Shown here piece by piece: positions 10,111 to 19,000 of a stretch of 64,000 nt of DNA (the stretch's first letter is position 1; each line of letters opens with the position of its first letter). The stretch spans positions 77,356-141,355 of the forward strand of contig PAQL01000004.1 in NCBI GenBank assembly GCA_002709295.1, read 5' to 3'. The notes below the pieces were generated by a model. The model ran no database searches and was not told where the DNA came from. It saw nothing but the letters and a program-made list of their open reading frames with translations. A program made the position numbers and the translations under genes. The stretch comes from Phycisphaerae bacterium. Lineage in GTDB: Bacteria; Planctomycetota; Phycisphaerae; Phycisphaerales; SM1A02.

Positions 10111-11208
10111 ATGAAGTCAGTTCTGGTGACCGGCGCAGCAGGATTCATCGGTGTCAACTACGTCAGGCGGCGTCTCGAGGTGGGGGATGAGCGAATGGTC
10201 GCGCTTGATTCGCTCACCTATGCAGGAAACGGACGCAGTCTGGAGCCGCTGGTGGGGGATCGCCTCGATTTCGTAAACGGCGACATCAGGGACACCGAAC
10301 TGGTCGAGAAGCTCATTCGTCAGCACGACTGTGGAACGATCGTGCACTTCGCGGCAGAGAGTCATGTGGACCGTTCGATCTCGGGGCCCGACGCCTTCAT
10401 ATCCACGAACGTCGACGGCACCCACTCGCTCCTGAAGGCGGCTCGAAACTGCTGGTTGAGCGGCGATGCCATGCCGCACCGATTCCACCACGTCTCGACC
10501 GACGAGGTGTATGGCAGTCTCACGGCATCCGATCCGCCATTCTCCGAGGAGAATCAGTATCAGCCGAATTCGCCCTATTCGGCCAGCAAGGCGGCAAGCG
10601 ATCACCTGGTCCGGGCGTATCACCACACGTTCGGGCTGGATGTGACGACCACGAACTGCTCCAACAACTACGGGCCATACCAGTTCCCGGAGAAGCTGAT
10701 CCCCCTCATGATCGTCAAGATCCTTCATGGGGAGGCGCTTCCGGTGTACGGCGACGGGATGCAGATACGCGACTGGTTGTACGTGGAGGACCACTGTCGG
10801 GCGATCGAGCTCTGCCTCGAGAAGGGTGTGGCCGGGGAGGTCTACAACATCGGCGGCGACAACGAGAGGCCCAACATCGAGATCGTGCATTCCCTGTGCG
10901 ACATGATGGAGTCCCGCATTCTCGGCTCCGAGGCCCTCGCCGAGAGATTTCCCGACTGTCCCGCGAGTCGGGGGGATTCCAATCGGGATCTCATCTCCCA
11001 CGTCACGGATCGTCCCGGTCATGACCGCAGGTACGCGATCGACTATTCCAAGGCCGAAGCCGAACTCGGATACGTTCCGGAACACACCTTCTCGACCGGG
11101 TTTGAACGGACCATCGACTGGTATCTCGCCGAGGAGGCCTGGTGGAGATCGGTGATGGACGGGTCCTACCGGGACTGGATCGACACGAACTATCAGGGGC
11201 GTGGATGA
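10111..11208 (+). CDS. rmlB: dTDP-glucose 4,6-dehydratase RmlB
   Basis: Second step of dTDP-L-rhamnose synthesis: NAD+-dependent oxidation, dehydration and reduction of dTDP-glucose. The protein opens with VLVTGAAGFIGVNYVRR (dinucleotide loop). It carries HFAAESHVDRSI, the STDEVYGSL segment and the catalytic YSASK (YxxxK), all family hallmarks. At 365 aa it is slightly longer than the usual 340-355 aa. The TGA stop is directly followed by the ATG of the next sulfotransferase without a spacer, which suggests coupled translation. Confidence 0.95.
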   Translation: MKSVLVTGAAGFIGVNYVRRRLEVGDERMVALDSLTYAGNGRSLEPLVGDRLDFVNGDIRDTELVEKLIRQHDCGTIVHFAAESHVDRSISGPDAFISTNVDGTHSLLKAARNCWLSGDAMPHRFHHVSTDEVYGSLTASDPPFSEENQYQPNSPYSASKAASDHLVRAYHHTFGLDVTTTNCSNNYGPYQFPEKLIPLMIVKILHGEALPVYGDGMQIRDWLYVEDHCRAIELCLEKGVAGEVYNIGGDNERPNIEIVHSLCDMMESRILGSEALAERFPDCPASRGDSNRDLISHVTDRPGHDRRYAIDYSKAEAELGYVPEHTFSTGFERTIDWYLAEEAWWRSVMDGSYRDWIDTNYQGRG

Positions 11209-12033
11209 ATGACAAGGGGTTTCGTCATCGGTGGTGTCGGGGGAAGCGGTACCAGGGCAGTCTGCGCCTTGTTGCATTCCATCTCGCCGTTCCACCAGCT
11301 TCGAGACCGAAACAAGGCGAACGACACTCTCGGAGCCACGCTTCTCTTCAAGCGCCCGTCGATCCTGGATCCGCACACCGACATGGGCTTCGACGAGTGC
11401 TGGTCCATGCTCCGCGGAAGAATGGAAGGCACCCTTCACCTGCGGCGAAGCGATCTGGTGAAGATCCTGTCGCTCGCCACCGAGAAGCGGCTCCATCACT
11501 CGAGAAGGTGGATGCTCATGCGGGCCGCTCGATTCTGCTTTCATGAATCCAGTCCCGCCTCCGCGGACAGCCGGTGGCTGGTCAAGGAGCCCAACCTGCA
11601 GATCTTCGCGGAGTCGATCCTTGCCGGCGATCCAGATGTGCGCATGGCGATCGTGATGCGCAACGGTCTCGACATGGCATTCAGCAGGAACCGTCAACAG
11701 GCGGCCACCTGGGGGGAGATCGATGGGGATGTCCGGCCATCGGACATGCTCCGTCACTGGTGCCTGTCGCATGAGCGGTTGCTGGAGGTCAGGGATGCCT
11801 ATCCGGATCGTCTGATCTTCATCCAGTTGGAGAGGGCCTGCGACCCCCCCGACGAGCTGATCGAGCCTCTCGGGCGTTTTCTCGAGACGGACGACGAGGA
11901 CTCGATCGCCGCCGCCATTCGCGAGCACATCAGGGAAAATCCCTCGAGGAATCGCCACCTTGATGAGGACATGTCGGTTCTTGGTGCGGACCTGATAGAA
12001 AGAGCCCATGCGATCGTTTCGAAGATCACATGA
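11209..12033 (+). CDS. Sulfotransferase-like protein
   Basis: A 274-aa protein with a P-loop-like N terminus (IGGVGGSGTRAVCALL, residues 7-22), a VKEPNLQIFAE block and IVMRNGLDMAFSRNRQQ. The last two resemble the PSB-loop and 3'-phosphate-binding elements of PAPS-dependent sulfotransferases. The P-loop differs from the PRSGTT form of the neighbour at 6485, so this is a separate subfamily rather than a recent duplicate. The start codon abuts the rmlB stop (TGAATG). It converges on the minus-strand sulfotransferase at 12048 with only 14 nt between. The acceptor is unknown; a nucleoside/P-loop kinase fold with another acceptor cannot be excluded. Confidence 0.7.
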   Translation: MTRGFVIGGVGGSGTRAVCALLHSISPFHQLRDRNKANDTLGATLLFKRPSILDPHTDMGFDECWSMLRGRMEGTLHLRRSDLVKILSLATEKRLHHSRRWMLMRAARFCFHESSPASADSRWLVKEPNLQIFAESILAGDPDVRMAIVMRNGLDMAFSRNRQQAATWGEIDGDVRPSDMLRHWCLSHERLLEVRDAYPDRLIFIQLERACDPPDELIEPLGRFLETDDEDSIAAAIREHIRENPSRNRHLDEDMSVLGADLIERAHAIVSKIT

Positions 12034-12047
12034 TGTTCGATGCCCGA

Positions 12048-12668
12048 CTATTCACAGGTGTATCCGAGGCTTTCGAAGTCCTCGGCGTACACCTCACTGA
12101 CGATTTTCAGATCCTCGTCCGTCAGGTCGTTCTTGAAACGCCAGTGCAGGTATTTCTGGAAGAGCGTCTTGGATCTGTTCTCGTGCGGCAGTAGAGGATC
12201 GAATCCGGCGCCGGATTCGGCGATCACCACCGGATAGTCCCGTTCGAGATCCTCCAGCTTGCAGATCCGGTCCAGGCCGGGGGCGAGGAAGTCGCTCTGG
12301 GGCCTCCAGTGGTTGTCCCAGTAGACCTTGTCGGTCGCCAGTGAATCGGCCACTCTTCGCACGAACTCCGAAAGCGTGTCCTTGAAGCGCTTTTGATGCC
12401 ATCTCTGCCATCTCCATTCGGAGATGAGCCTCTTGATGGGATGCCGCACGATGGCGAAGGAGTACATCTCGTCCATGCCCGGGATCCTGGCCGCGAGCTC
12501 CGAGTAGAGGAGATGCTGGTCGCTTGCGACCCTGCCCTCGTCCCTTGCGTACGACCAGAAGCTCATGGTCCAGCCATTCGCCCTGAAGTGGGACTCGACA
12601 CTGGTGCCCGCGGTCTTGGGGATGTGGACGAAGACGATGCTTCGTGAGTCTTTGGTGAAGAGAGGCAT
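12048..12668 (-). CDS. Sulfotransferase family 2-type protein (HIPKTAGT motif)
   Basis: A 206-aa protein with the diagnostic VHIPKTAGTSVES P-loop (residues 14-26) and FAIVRHPIKRLISEWRW as the 3'-phosphate site, typical of the Sulfotransfer_2 (PF03567) family of carbohydrate sulfotransferases. The size is compact but complete: it reaches a C-terminal LGYTCE. It is the only minus-strand gene between two plus-strand runs. Its upstream region (12669-12717) is shared with a divergent oxidoreductase gene and contains a possible TATCAT -10 box for this strand at 12693-12698. It is the third sulfotransferase within 6.2 kb. Confidence 0.85.
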   Translation of the reverse strand: MPLFTKDSRSIVFVHIPKTAGTSVESHFRANGWTMSFWSYARDEGRVASDQHLLYSELAARIPGMDEMYSFAIVRHPIKRLISEWRWQRWHQKRFKDTLSEFVRRVADSLATDKVYWDNHWRPQSDFLAPGLDRICKLEDLERDYPVVIAESGAGFDPLLPHENRSKTLFQKYLHWRFKNDLTDEDLKIVSEVYAEDFESLGYTCE

Positions 12669-12692
12669 GTTGGAAACCGGCCGGAGGTGCCG

Positions 12693-12698
12693 ATGATA
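12693..12698 (-). promoter_or_regulatory. Possible -10 box of the minus-strand sulfotransferase
   Basis: TATCAT on the minus strand, 24 nt upstream of the ATG at 12668. No convincing -35 hexamer was found. It lies in the 49-bp space between two divergent genes. Confidence 0.35.
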
Positions 12699-12717
12699 TC
12701 AGACGAGGGAGCTGCTC

Positions 12718-13746
12718 TTGAGTGATTCGAAGCCGAAGACATGCGTCGGGATCGTCGGTCTGGGTTTCATGGGCCGGACCCATGTGCAGGCGTTCTCCAG
12801 GCATCCGGGGTGCGAACTGGTGGCGGTCGCCGACCGGGATCCCGCGCGTCTGCTGGGGGGAGCGTCCCGGGGAGGCAATCTCGGGGAGGCATCGGATGAG
12901 CCGCTCTTCGATCCCGAGTTCGTGTCGACCTCGGAGGAGGCACTCGAGCTCATCGATCATCCGGATGTCGACCTGGTCAGCATCACCACGCCGACGCCCA
13001 CCCACTACGGGCTGGCAAGGGCGGTGATCGCATCGGGGCGTCATCTGCTGCTCGAAAAGCCGGTCGATCTCGACCCGGCGAGGATCCTCGAACTGGGTTG
13101 CGAGGCGCGGGAGGCCGGAGTCCTCGCCATGCCCGCTCACTGCATGCGGTTCTGGCCCGCGTGGGTCTGGATGAAGGCCGGGATCGACGAGGGCAGGTAC
13201 GGTCGATGCCTCCGGGCGAGCTTTCTGCGTCGGGGTCCGATCCCGGACTGGAACCGGAGCTTCTATGTCGACGAGTCCCAGAGCGGGGGGGCGATCGTGG
13301 ACTTCCACATCCACGACACCGACTACATCATCCACTGCTTCGGAACTCCGTCCTCCGTAACCTCGACGGGTTCACGACGGTACGTGACCACTCGATACGA
13401 ATATCCCGACGGTCCCGAGGTCGTGGCCGAAGGTGGCTGGCTCGAGGATCCCGATGCCGATTTCAGGATGCAGGCGAGGATCGAATGCGAGCAGGGAACG
13501 ATGACCTTCGACATCGGTCGCGATCCCGAGGTCATCGTCGAGCTCCCCGGCGGCGAGCTCGAACCGCATCCGGAAGCCAGCGACGGAGGGACGGGGTACG
13601 ACGGCCAGATCGGTGCATTGCTCGACGCGATCTCCTCCGGGAGCGACACGCCTCCCGTGACGTTGGAGGACGCCGCGGAGACCGCAAGGGTGCTCGAGGC
13701 CGAGATCGCCTCGGTCGAGGCGGGAGGAGATCCCCGGACCCTTTAG
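12718..13746 (+). CDS. Gfo/Idh/MocA family NAD(P)-dependent oxidoreductase
   Basis: Probable sugar or inositol dehydrogenase acting on a nucleotide sugar or free sugar. The Rossmann motif GIVGLGFMGRTHVQAF lies at the N terminus, LLEKPVDLD provides the conserved EKP lysine, and HIHDTDYIIHCFG carries the family HxxD-type active-site histidine. Length is 342 aa. The start is TTG: GAGGGAG at 12705-12711 is spaced 6 nt from it and no better ATG is available. It ends the first glycan region and is followed by a strong hairpin at 13778. The substrate cannot be deduced; a role in making a modified sugar for the glycan is plausible from context. Confidence 0.85.
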   Translation: MSDSKPKTCVGIVGLGFMGRTHVQAFSRHPGCELVAVADRDPARLLGGASRGGNLGEASDEPLFDPEFVSTSEEALELIDHPDVDLVSITTPTPTHYGLARAVIASGRHLLLEKPVDLDPARILELGCEAREAGVLAMPAHCMRFWPAWVWMKAGIDEGRYGRCLRASFLRRGPIPDWNRSFYVDESQSGGAIVDFHIHDTDYIIHCFGTPSSVTSTGSRRYVTTRYEYPDGPEVVAEGGWLEDPDADFRMQARIECEQGTMTFDIGRDPEVIVELPGGELEPHPEASDGGTGYDGQIGALLDAISSGSDTPPVTLEDAAETARVLEAEIASVEAGGDPRTL

Positions 13747-13777
13747 CCGACGCTCCGTCAATCGACAGGTCGAGGAT

Positions 13778-13817
13778 GAAACGACGCCCCGCACGCATTC
13801 GTGCGGGGCGTCGTTTC
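13778..13817. terminator. Perfect 18-bp hairpin, probable bidirectional terminator
   Basis: Arms 13778-13795 and 13800-13817 (GAAACGACGCCCCGCACG and its complement) pair without mismatch around a 4-nt loop. It sits between the ends of convergent genes (plus gene ending at 13746, minus gene ending at 13847). The U-tract is short, but A/T triplets border the stem on both sides, so it may work in both directions. Confidence 0.8.
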
Positions 13818-13846
13818 GCATGTTCATGGTTCCGCTCGGCGGCCTT

Positions 13847-14311
13847 TCAGGCCGCCCGTCGGATCTCGTCCTCGATCTCGATCTCCGCGACCGAGCCCTC
13901 GCCGGTCTCCACGTATCGCTCCACCTCCTCGATCGCCGCCACCTTGTGGCGATATTCGGAGGCTGCATTGAGATCGGTCCGGATGGGGCCGTCGCTCTTC
14001 CACGCCTGCTCCACCGCGGCGCGAACCGAGGTCTTCACATGGCCGGCGGAGACGCCCGCCTGCTGGGCCAGGCGGTCGGCGTACTCCTGTTCGATCGCGA
14101 GAAAGAGCTGATGGCGTTCCACCTGGTCACGCCACTTGTCGAGGGTGAACACCACCGTCTTCTGCAGTCGGTCGTTGGTCCTCCGCAGTCGCTTGATGCC
14201 CTTGACGGTCTTCGAGCGTTCACGAAGCCACCAGGCGGCGATCGCCGCCCATCCGCTGAAGCCCGCCACGACCGTGGCGATGAGGAATGCGATCTGAATG
14301 TCGGCAGTCAT
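13847..14311 (-). CDS. Small membrane-anchored coiled-coil protein, paralogue A
   Basis: Not recognised as a named family. The 154-aa protein has one N-terminal transmembrane segment (about residues 7-29, AFLIATVVAGFSGWAAIAAW). A charged helical region follows with heptad-like spacing to about residue 80, then a block IEQEYADRLAQQAG...VKTSVRAAV, and an acidic tail ending IEDEIRRAA. The same layout and a matching IEQE-x-A-x-RLA block occur in the next gene upstream (14337-14813), so the two are paralogues. The start is preceded by GAGGAG with 7-nt spacing, and the gap between the genes is 25 nt, so they form an operon. Function unknown. Confidence 0.7.
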   Translation of the reverse strand: MTADIQIAFLIATVVAGFSGWAAIAAWWLRERSKTVKGIKRLRRTNDRLQKTVVFTLDKWRDQVERHQLFLAIEQEYADRLAQQAGVSAGHVKTSVRAAVEQAWKSDGPIRTDLNAASEYRHKVAAIEEVERYVETGEGSVAEIEIEDEIRRAA

Positions 14312-14336
14312 GGACGGGCTCCTCGGTTTCGGGAAC

Positions 14337-14813
14337 TCAGGCGGCGGTGCGGGAATGGTCGTGGTCGGCGAAGTCGCAGATGCGTCGTAGATCGACGTTC
14401 ATCGTCTCGACCATCGCTTCGATGGTCCGGTGCTTGAGGTCACGGATCCCGGAAGGGGTGGTGACCCTGGTGATCAGTTCGACATCGCCCTTGCGACGGT
14501 TCATCACCGCGGATCTCGCATGAGACTTCTTGGTCACGGGCTTGCCGCCCTCCGACTCGGCGAGTCTGGTGGCGAGCTCCTGTTCGATCTCGAAGTAGAT
14601 CTCGGCCTGTTCGAGCTGCTGGATCAGCCGCCGATGCGTCTCCTGGTAGCGACCGAGGAGGGTGTGGATGGCCTGCTCGCGGCGATCCAGCCGGGCCTTC
14701 AGTGCATCGATCGTCCTCGACCGGCTCGAACAGTGGCGGTGGAGCCTGATGGCGGCCACGAGGCAGCCGCCGAGGGCGCCGAACGCAGTGAGAATCTGGA
14801 TGAAGGTGGTCAT
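14337..14813 (-). CDS. Small membrane-anchored coiled-coil protein, paralogue B
   Basis: Not recognised as a named family. The 158-aa protein has an N-terminal hydrophobic segment (about residues 4-22, FIQILTAFGALGGCLVAA). A long helical region with heptad-like leucines and glutamines follows, then EIEQELATRLAES...KKSHARSAV, which aligns with the equivalent block of paralogue A. The C-terminal part differs and ends in His/Asp-rich residues (CDFADHDHSRTAA). The ATG at 14813 has a GGAAG about 10 nt upstream. A much longer open frame extends upstream but has no start with a ribosome site and no family features. Function unknown. Confidence 0.7.
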   Translation of the reverse strand: MTTFIQILTAFGALGGCLVAAIRLHRHCSSRSRTIDALKARLDRREQAIHTLLGRYQETHRRLIQQLEQAEIYFEIEQELATRLAESEGGKPVTKKSHARSAVMNRRKGDVELITRVTTPSGIRDLKHRTIEAMVETMNVDLRRICDFADHDHSRTAA

Positions 14814-14950
14814 GGGATCACGTCTTCCGGTGAATCGGCGGTGGAGGGCCCCGGAGGGGGTCTCCAGACGTGGCATCGACCCTTCGGAGGCGCATCTGAA
14901 TCGACACGTCCGAAAATGAGGCGGAAAATCCCCGGGCTCCGTTCCGCGGC

Positions 14951-15898
14951 TCAACGGACCGCGTGGAAGCGTTCCTCGTCGATCTCGTCCTCGCCATCGA
15001 AGCGATAGGCCACCAGCGGGCCCCCTCTGGCCACCGACCAGTCCAGGCAGGCCACGTTGGCGGCGAGCCTGCGGGGTCGGTCCCCCTTCATCCAGTAGTG
15101 CCCCACGAAGATCGGACGCTCCTGCGGTCCGTAGGGGACGAAGTCCTCCCGGATCGCCTCGGCGGGGATGGGGGTCTCCGGGAACCGGTCGTCCCGGGTC
15201 ATGGCGTACTCCCGGTAGGTCCTGCCGTGAGGTGATTCGAACCACCTTGCCCGGATGTGCCGTCGGGGCGCTCCCTCGGGGTCGGTCATGACGAGGTCAT
15301 CCGGAAGTCTGATCTCCTCGCCCTTGAGAAGCTGTTCGATGGCTCGGAACGGGGGAGTCCCCGGTTCACAGGTCGCCTGCATCGAGGCTTCGACGAGCAC
15401 GCCGCCGGTGGGAGCGACGAGATCGCGGATCAGTTCGATCGCGTTCCGATTCCATCCGGCATGCACGGCTCGAAGTCGATCGCTCTCCAGCCACATCGGG
15501 AGATCCCGCATCCAGTCGATCCATCGAGAGGTCTGGTCGCCGAGGGATTCCAGAGTGGGTTCGATGAGTGCCTTTCGGACCGGGGTGTGGCGTCGGCACG
15601 GGACCCCGGGTCGATCCGGTCGGGGAGTGAACCAGGCGATCGCGTTGTATTCATGGTTGCCCATGAGGGCGATCGCGTCGCCACGATCGACCATCGCCTT
15701 CACGATCTCCAGGCTTCGGCGGATCTCGGGTCCCCGATCGATGTAGTCGCCGAGAAAGACCGCAGTCCGTTCCCGGTGTCTCGGAACGCCGTCGACCAGC
15801 TCGTAGCCGAGGGATTCGAGAAGGCGATCCAGCGCGGCGGCATGCCCATGAATGTCCCCGATCAGATCGAGACCGCCGCCGGGATCGATCGCCCCCAT
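14951..15898 (-). CDS. Calcineurin-like metallophosphoesterase
   Basis: A two-metal phosphoesterase of the bis(5'-nucleosyl)-tetraphosphatase/serine-threonine phosphatase type. Metal motifs appear in order: GDIHGH, GDYIDRG, GNHEYN, a later VHAGW and finally VGHYW. Length is 315 aa from the Met before the metal motif. An in-frame ATG at 15940 would add 14 residues and has no better ribosome site, so the start is uncertain. Substrate unknown; dinucleotides, phosphoproteins and other phosphoesters are all possible. It is transcribed away from the PSD1 cytochrome gene, with which it shares a 144-bp region containing a palindrome. Confidence 0.8.
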   Translation of the reverse strand: MGAIDPGGGLDLIGDIHGHAAALDRLLESLGYELVDGVPRHRERTAVFLGDYIDRGPEIRRSLEIVKAMVDRGDAIALMGNHEYNAIAWFTPRPDRPGVPCRRHTPVRKALIEPTLESLGDQTSRWIDWMRDLPMWLESDRLRAVHAGWNRNAIELIRDLVAPTGGVLVEASMQATCEPGTPPFRAIEQLLKGEEIRLPDDLVMTDPEGAPRRHIRARWFESPHGRTYREYAMTRDDRFPETPIPAEAIREDFVPYGPQERPIFVGHYWMKGDRPRRLAANVACLDWSVARGGPLVAYRFDGEDEIDEERFHAVR

Positions 15899-15992
15899 GT
15901 CGGCATCACGTACTGGAAGGGTGTCTGGACGAGGCGGCATGGGGCTCGGAGGGTGGTACGGGGATTCGAGCGGGGAGAAACCGGAGGCCGGA

Positions 15993-16005
15993 GGGACAGT
16001 GTCCC
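15993..16005. promoter_or_regulatory. Palindrome GGGACAGTGTCCC in a divergent promoter region, possible operator
   Basis: A perfect 6+1+6 inverted repeat directly upstream of TATATT at 16007-16012, which is a plausible -10 box for the plus-strand PSD1 gene. On the minus strand the same area reads TATAAG and GACACT, possible -10 elements for the phosphatase gene. A repressor bound here would overlap both promoters. The binding protein is not identified. Confidence 0.4.
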
Positions 16006-16006
16006 T

Positions 16007-16012
16007 TATATT
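16007..16012 (+). promoter_or_regulatory. Possible -10 box of the PSD1 cytochrome gene
   Basis: TATATT, 30 nt upstream of the ATG at 16043. No clear -35 hexamer. A Shine-Dalgarno GGGAG lies 5 nt before the start codon, so this transcript has a normal leader. Confidence 0.45.
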
Positions 16013-16042
16013 GGAGGTCGACACGCGTCGCTCGGGAGTCCC

Positions 16043-19000
16043 ATGAGAAGATTCGTCGGTCAGATCCTCTGGATGCCGATCGCCACGTGCATCGTGGGGG
16101 GGGTCGTCGTCGCCGGAGAGGTCGATGACGACCCCGCGGTGCTCGATTCCCTCGATGCCCGGGGGGTCGAGTTCTTCGAGTCCCGGATCCGACCGATCCT
16201 CGTCGAGAACTGTCTCGAGTGCCACGGCACGGATCCCGACGAGCTCAAGGGAGGGTTGAATCTCTCCTCCGCGTCGGCGTTGCGCCGAGGCGGTGAGTCG
16301 GGGAAGGTGGTGATACCGGGAGACCCCGAGGCGAGCCCCCTGTACCGGGCCGTGACCTACGCGGACAAGGAGTTCGCGATGCCGCCTCGAGGCAGGCTGT
16401 CGCGGGCCGAGATCATGTCGATCCGGCAATGGATCGAGATGGGCGCGCCCGACCCGCGGATCGAGGTCGAGGGGAAGGGCCCTGCGGATGAGGCGGCGAG
16501 GGACTCCTGGCTCGACCCGGATGGTCTGGGTCGGACGCACTGGGCGTATGTTCCGATGGCGGAGGCGTCTCCCCCGGTCGTTCCCGGAGACGACTGGTCA
16601 CGGAACGACCTGGACCGATTCATCCTGAGCCGACTCCGGGAGGCGGGCATCACTCCGGGCCCGGAGGCCGATCCCCGCACCCTGGCCCGTCGGGCGTTCT
16701 TCGATCTCATCGGCCTTCCTCCGACGCCGGAGCAGATGGCGGTCTTTCTCGCCGAGCACGCGGCCGATCCCGATGACGCCTGGTCCGCACTCATCGAGCG
16801 TCTGCTCGCATCGCCGCACTACGGCGAACGCTGGGCTCGGCACTGGCTGGACGTCGCCCGATACGCGGATTCCAACGGTCTCGACGAGAACACGGCGTTC
16901 GGGAACGCCTGGCGGTATCGCGACTGGGTGATTCGCGCCTTCAACCAGGACCTGCCCTACGACGAATTCGTGACCATGCAGATCGCGGGGGATCTCCTGC
17001 CCGAGCCCGAGGATCGGGACGAGGCGGTGGACAACCTTGTCGCCACCGGTTTCCTCTCTCTGGGGCCCAAGGTCCTCGCCGAGCCCGACAAGGAGAAGAT
17101 GCTCGTCGATCTCGTCGACGAACAGCTGGACGTCCTCGGGAAGACCTTTCTCGCCCAGACCATCGGCTGCGCCCGGTGCCATGACCACAAGTTCGATCCG
17201 GTCCCGCACGACGACTACTACGCGATGGCGGGCATCCTGATCTCCACCCGGACGATGGCCAGTCTGAACACCGTGGCCAGGGTCCTCGAGCGGGATCTCG
17301 CCACCACGGCGGAGATCGAGACCGCACGTCGACATGCGGAGGCGACGAGGCGGAACGGCGAGGCGCTCGCCACGGCCAACACCGAGGGGGCATCCGCTCT
17401 CGGAACGACCTGGTCGGGACGGACGTCCGACGTCCTTCTCGCCGCGGCGGGTCTCGAGACCACCCCGAAGGTGCAGGAGGCCGAGGACAATGCGGCCACC
17501 AACCTCGGAACCAACTTCGACCGGTGGGGTGACGGTGTCGGCGTGATTCACAGCGTCCGACAGCAGCAGCCGCAGTTCGTCGAATACGACATCGATGCAG
17601 TCGACGGGGGGGAGTGGATCCTCCGGATCCGATACGCGTCGCAGGAACCCCGTCCGGTCCGTCTGCTCGCCGGCGACACCGAGGTCGTGAAGGAGGTCTG
17701 TGCCGAAAGCACCGGAGGCTTCAGCGTGGAGAACCTCCGCTGGAAGACCCACGAGGTGGAGCTTCCGGAGGGCACGACCCGGATCCGCTTCGAGCGGAAC
17801 GGTTCCTTCCCGCACTTCGACAAGGTCTCCTTCACGAGCGGGAAGGCGATGGAGGAGCATCGTTCGGAGATCGATCGGGTCGCCGCCGAGGAGGGGATCG
17901 ATCCGCCGCTGCTCGCTCGCTGGTCCGAGGCGTTGTCGGGGGATTCGATCTTCGTCGCGTGGCGTGAATACGCGGCGATCGATCCGGATCGCTGGGACGA
18001 GGAGGCCCCCCGGATCACCAGTGATCTCCAGGAGCGATTCGCCGCGGACTCGAAGGAGGCGGATGACGAGGACGGGCGAAGCGGCGCCACGCCTCGGGAG
18101 GTTCCGTTCGTTCGATCGATGGTCGCGGGACCGTCCCCGCGCAGTCTGGCATCGGTCGCGGATCGCTGGCAGACCACGACCAGCCTCGTGCTCGATTCAT
18201 GGGATCGACATCTGGCGAACGCGGACGACGACGAGGCGAGGAAGCTGCTCCCCGATCCCGCCCAGGAGATCTATCGAAGCGCATTGATCGGAGATCGCGG
18301 CGTGCTTCGCGTCGGACCGGAGGTGGTTCCGTACTACCCCGAAGAGGTCCGGGAGCGTCTGGCGTCCCTCGAGACGGAGAAGCGGGAGCTCGCCTCGACG
18401 AAGCCGCCCTCCATCGTCAAGGGGATCGTGGTCGAGGAGGGAGAGCCCCGGGATCTTCCCGTCTTCATTCGTGGAGATCACACGAACAAGCGCGAGGAAT
18501 CGGTGCCGCGCGGCTTCCTGTCCGTGCTTTCGGGCACCGTGGAGGAGCCGACCATCCCGCAGGACGGGAGCGGCCGTCTCGAACTGTCCTCGTGGATCAC
18601 GGATCCGGAGCATCCGCTCACCGCACGCACCATGGTCAACCGGCTCTGGGCCTGGCATTTCGGCCGCGGCATCGTGAAGACTCCGAGCAACTTCGGTCTC
18701 CGCGGTGATCGCCCCTCCCATCCGGAGCTGCTGGACTGGATGGCCCGCCGACTGGTCTCGGACGGATGGTCCATCAAGAACATGCACCGTCTCATCATGA
18801 ACTCCTCGGTCTACCGCCTCTCGGGCGAGGTCGATTCGTCGGCGATGGAGAAGGATCCGTCCAACGAGCTCTGGTGGCGACGGGAACCGCGTCGACTGGA
18901 GGCCGAGCCGATCCGCGATTCGATCTTCGCGGTGGGAGGGAGTCTCGATCTCGATCTGGGTGGCAGTCTGCTCCGTTCGTCGAACTTCGGATACGTCACC

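Noticed and set aside
15257..16042. N-terminal extension of the PSD1 protein by 262 codons
   Set aside because: It overlaps the phosphatase gene on the other strand, has shadow-like composition and would bury the signal peptide inside the protein.
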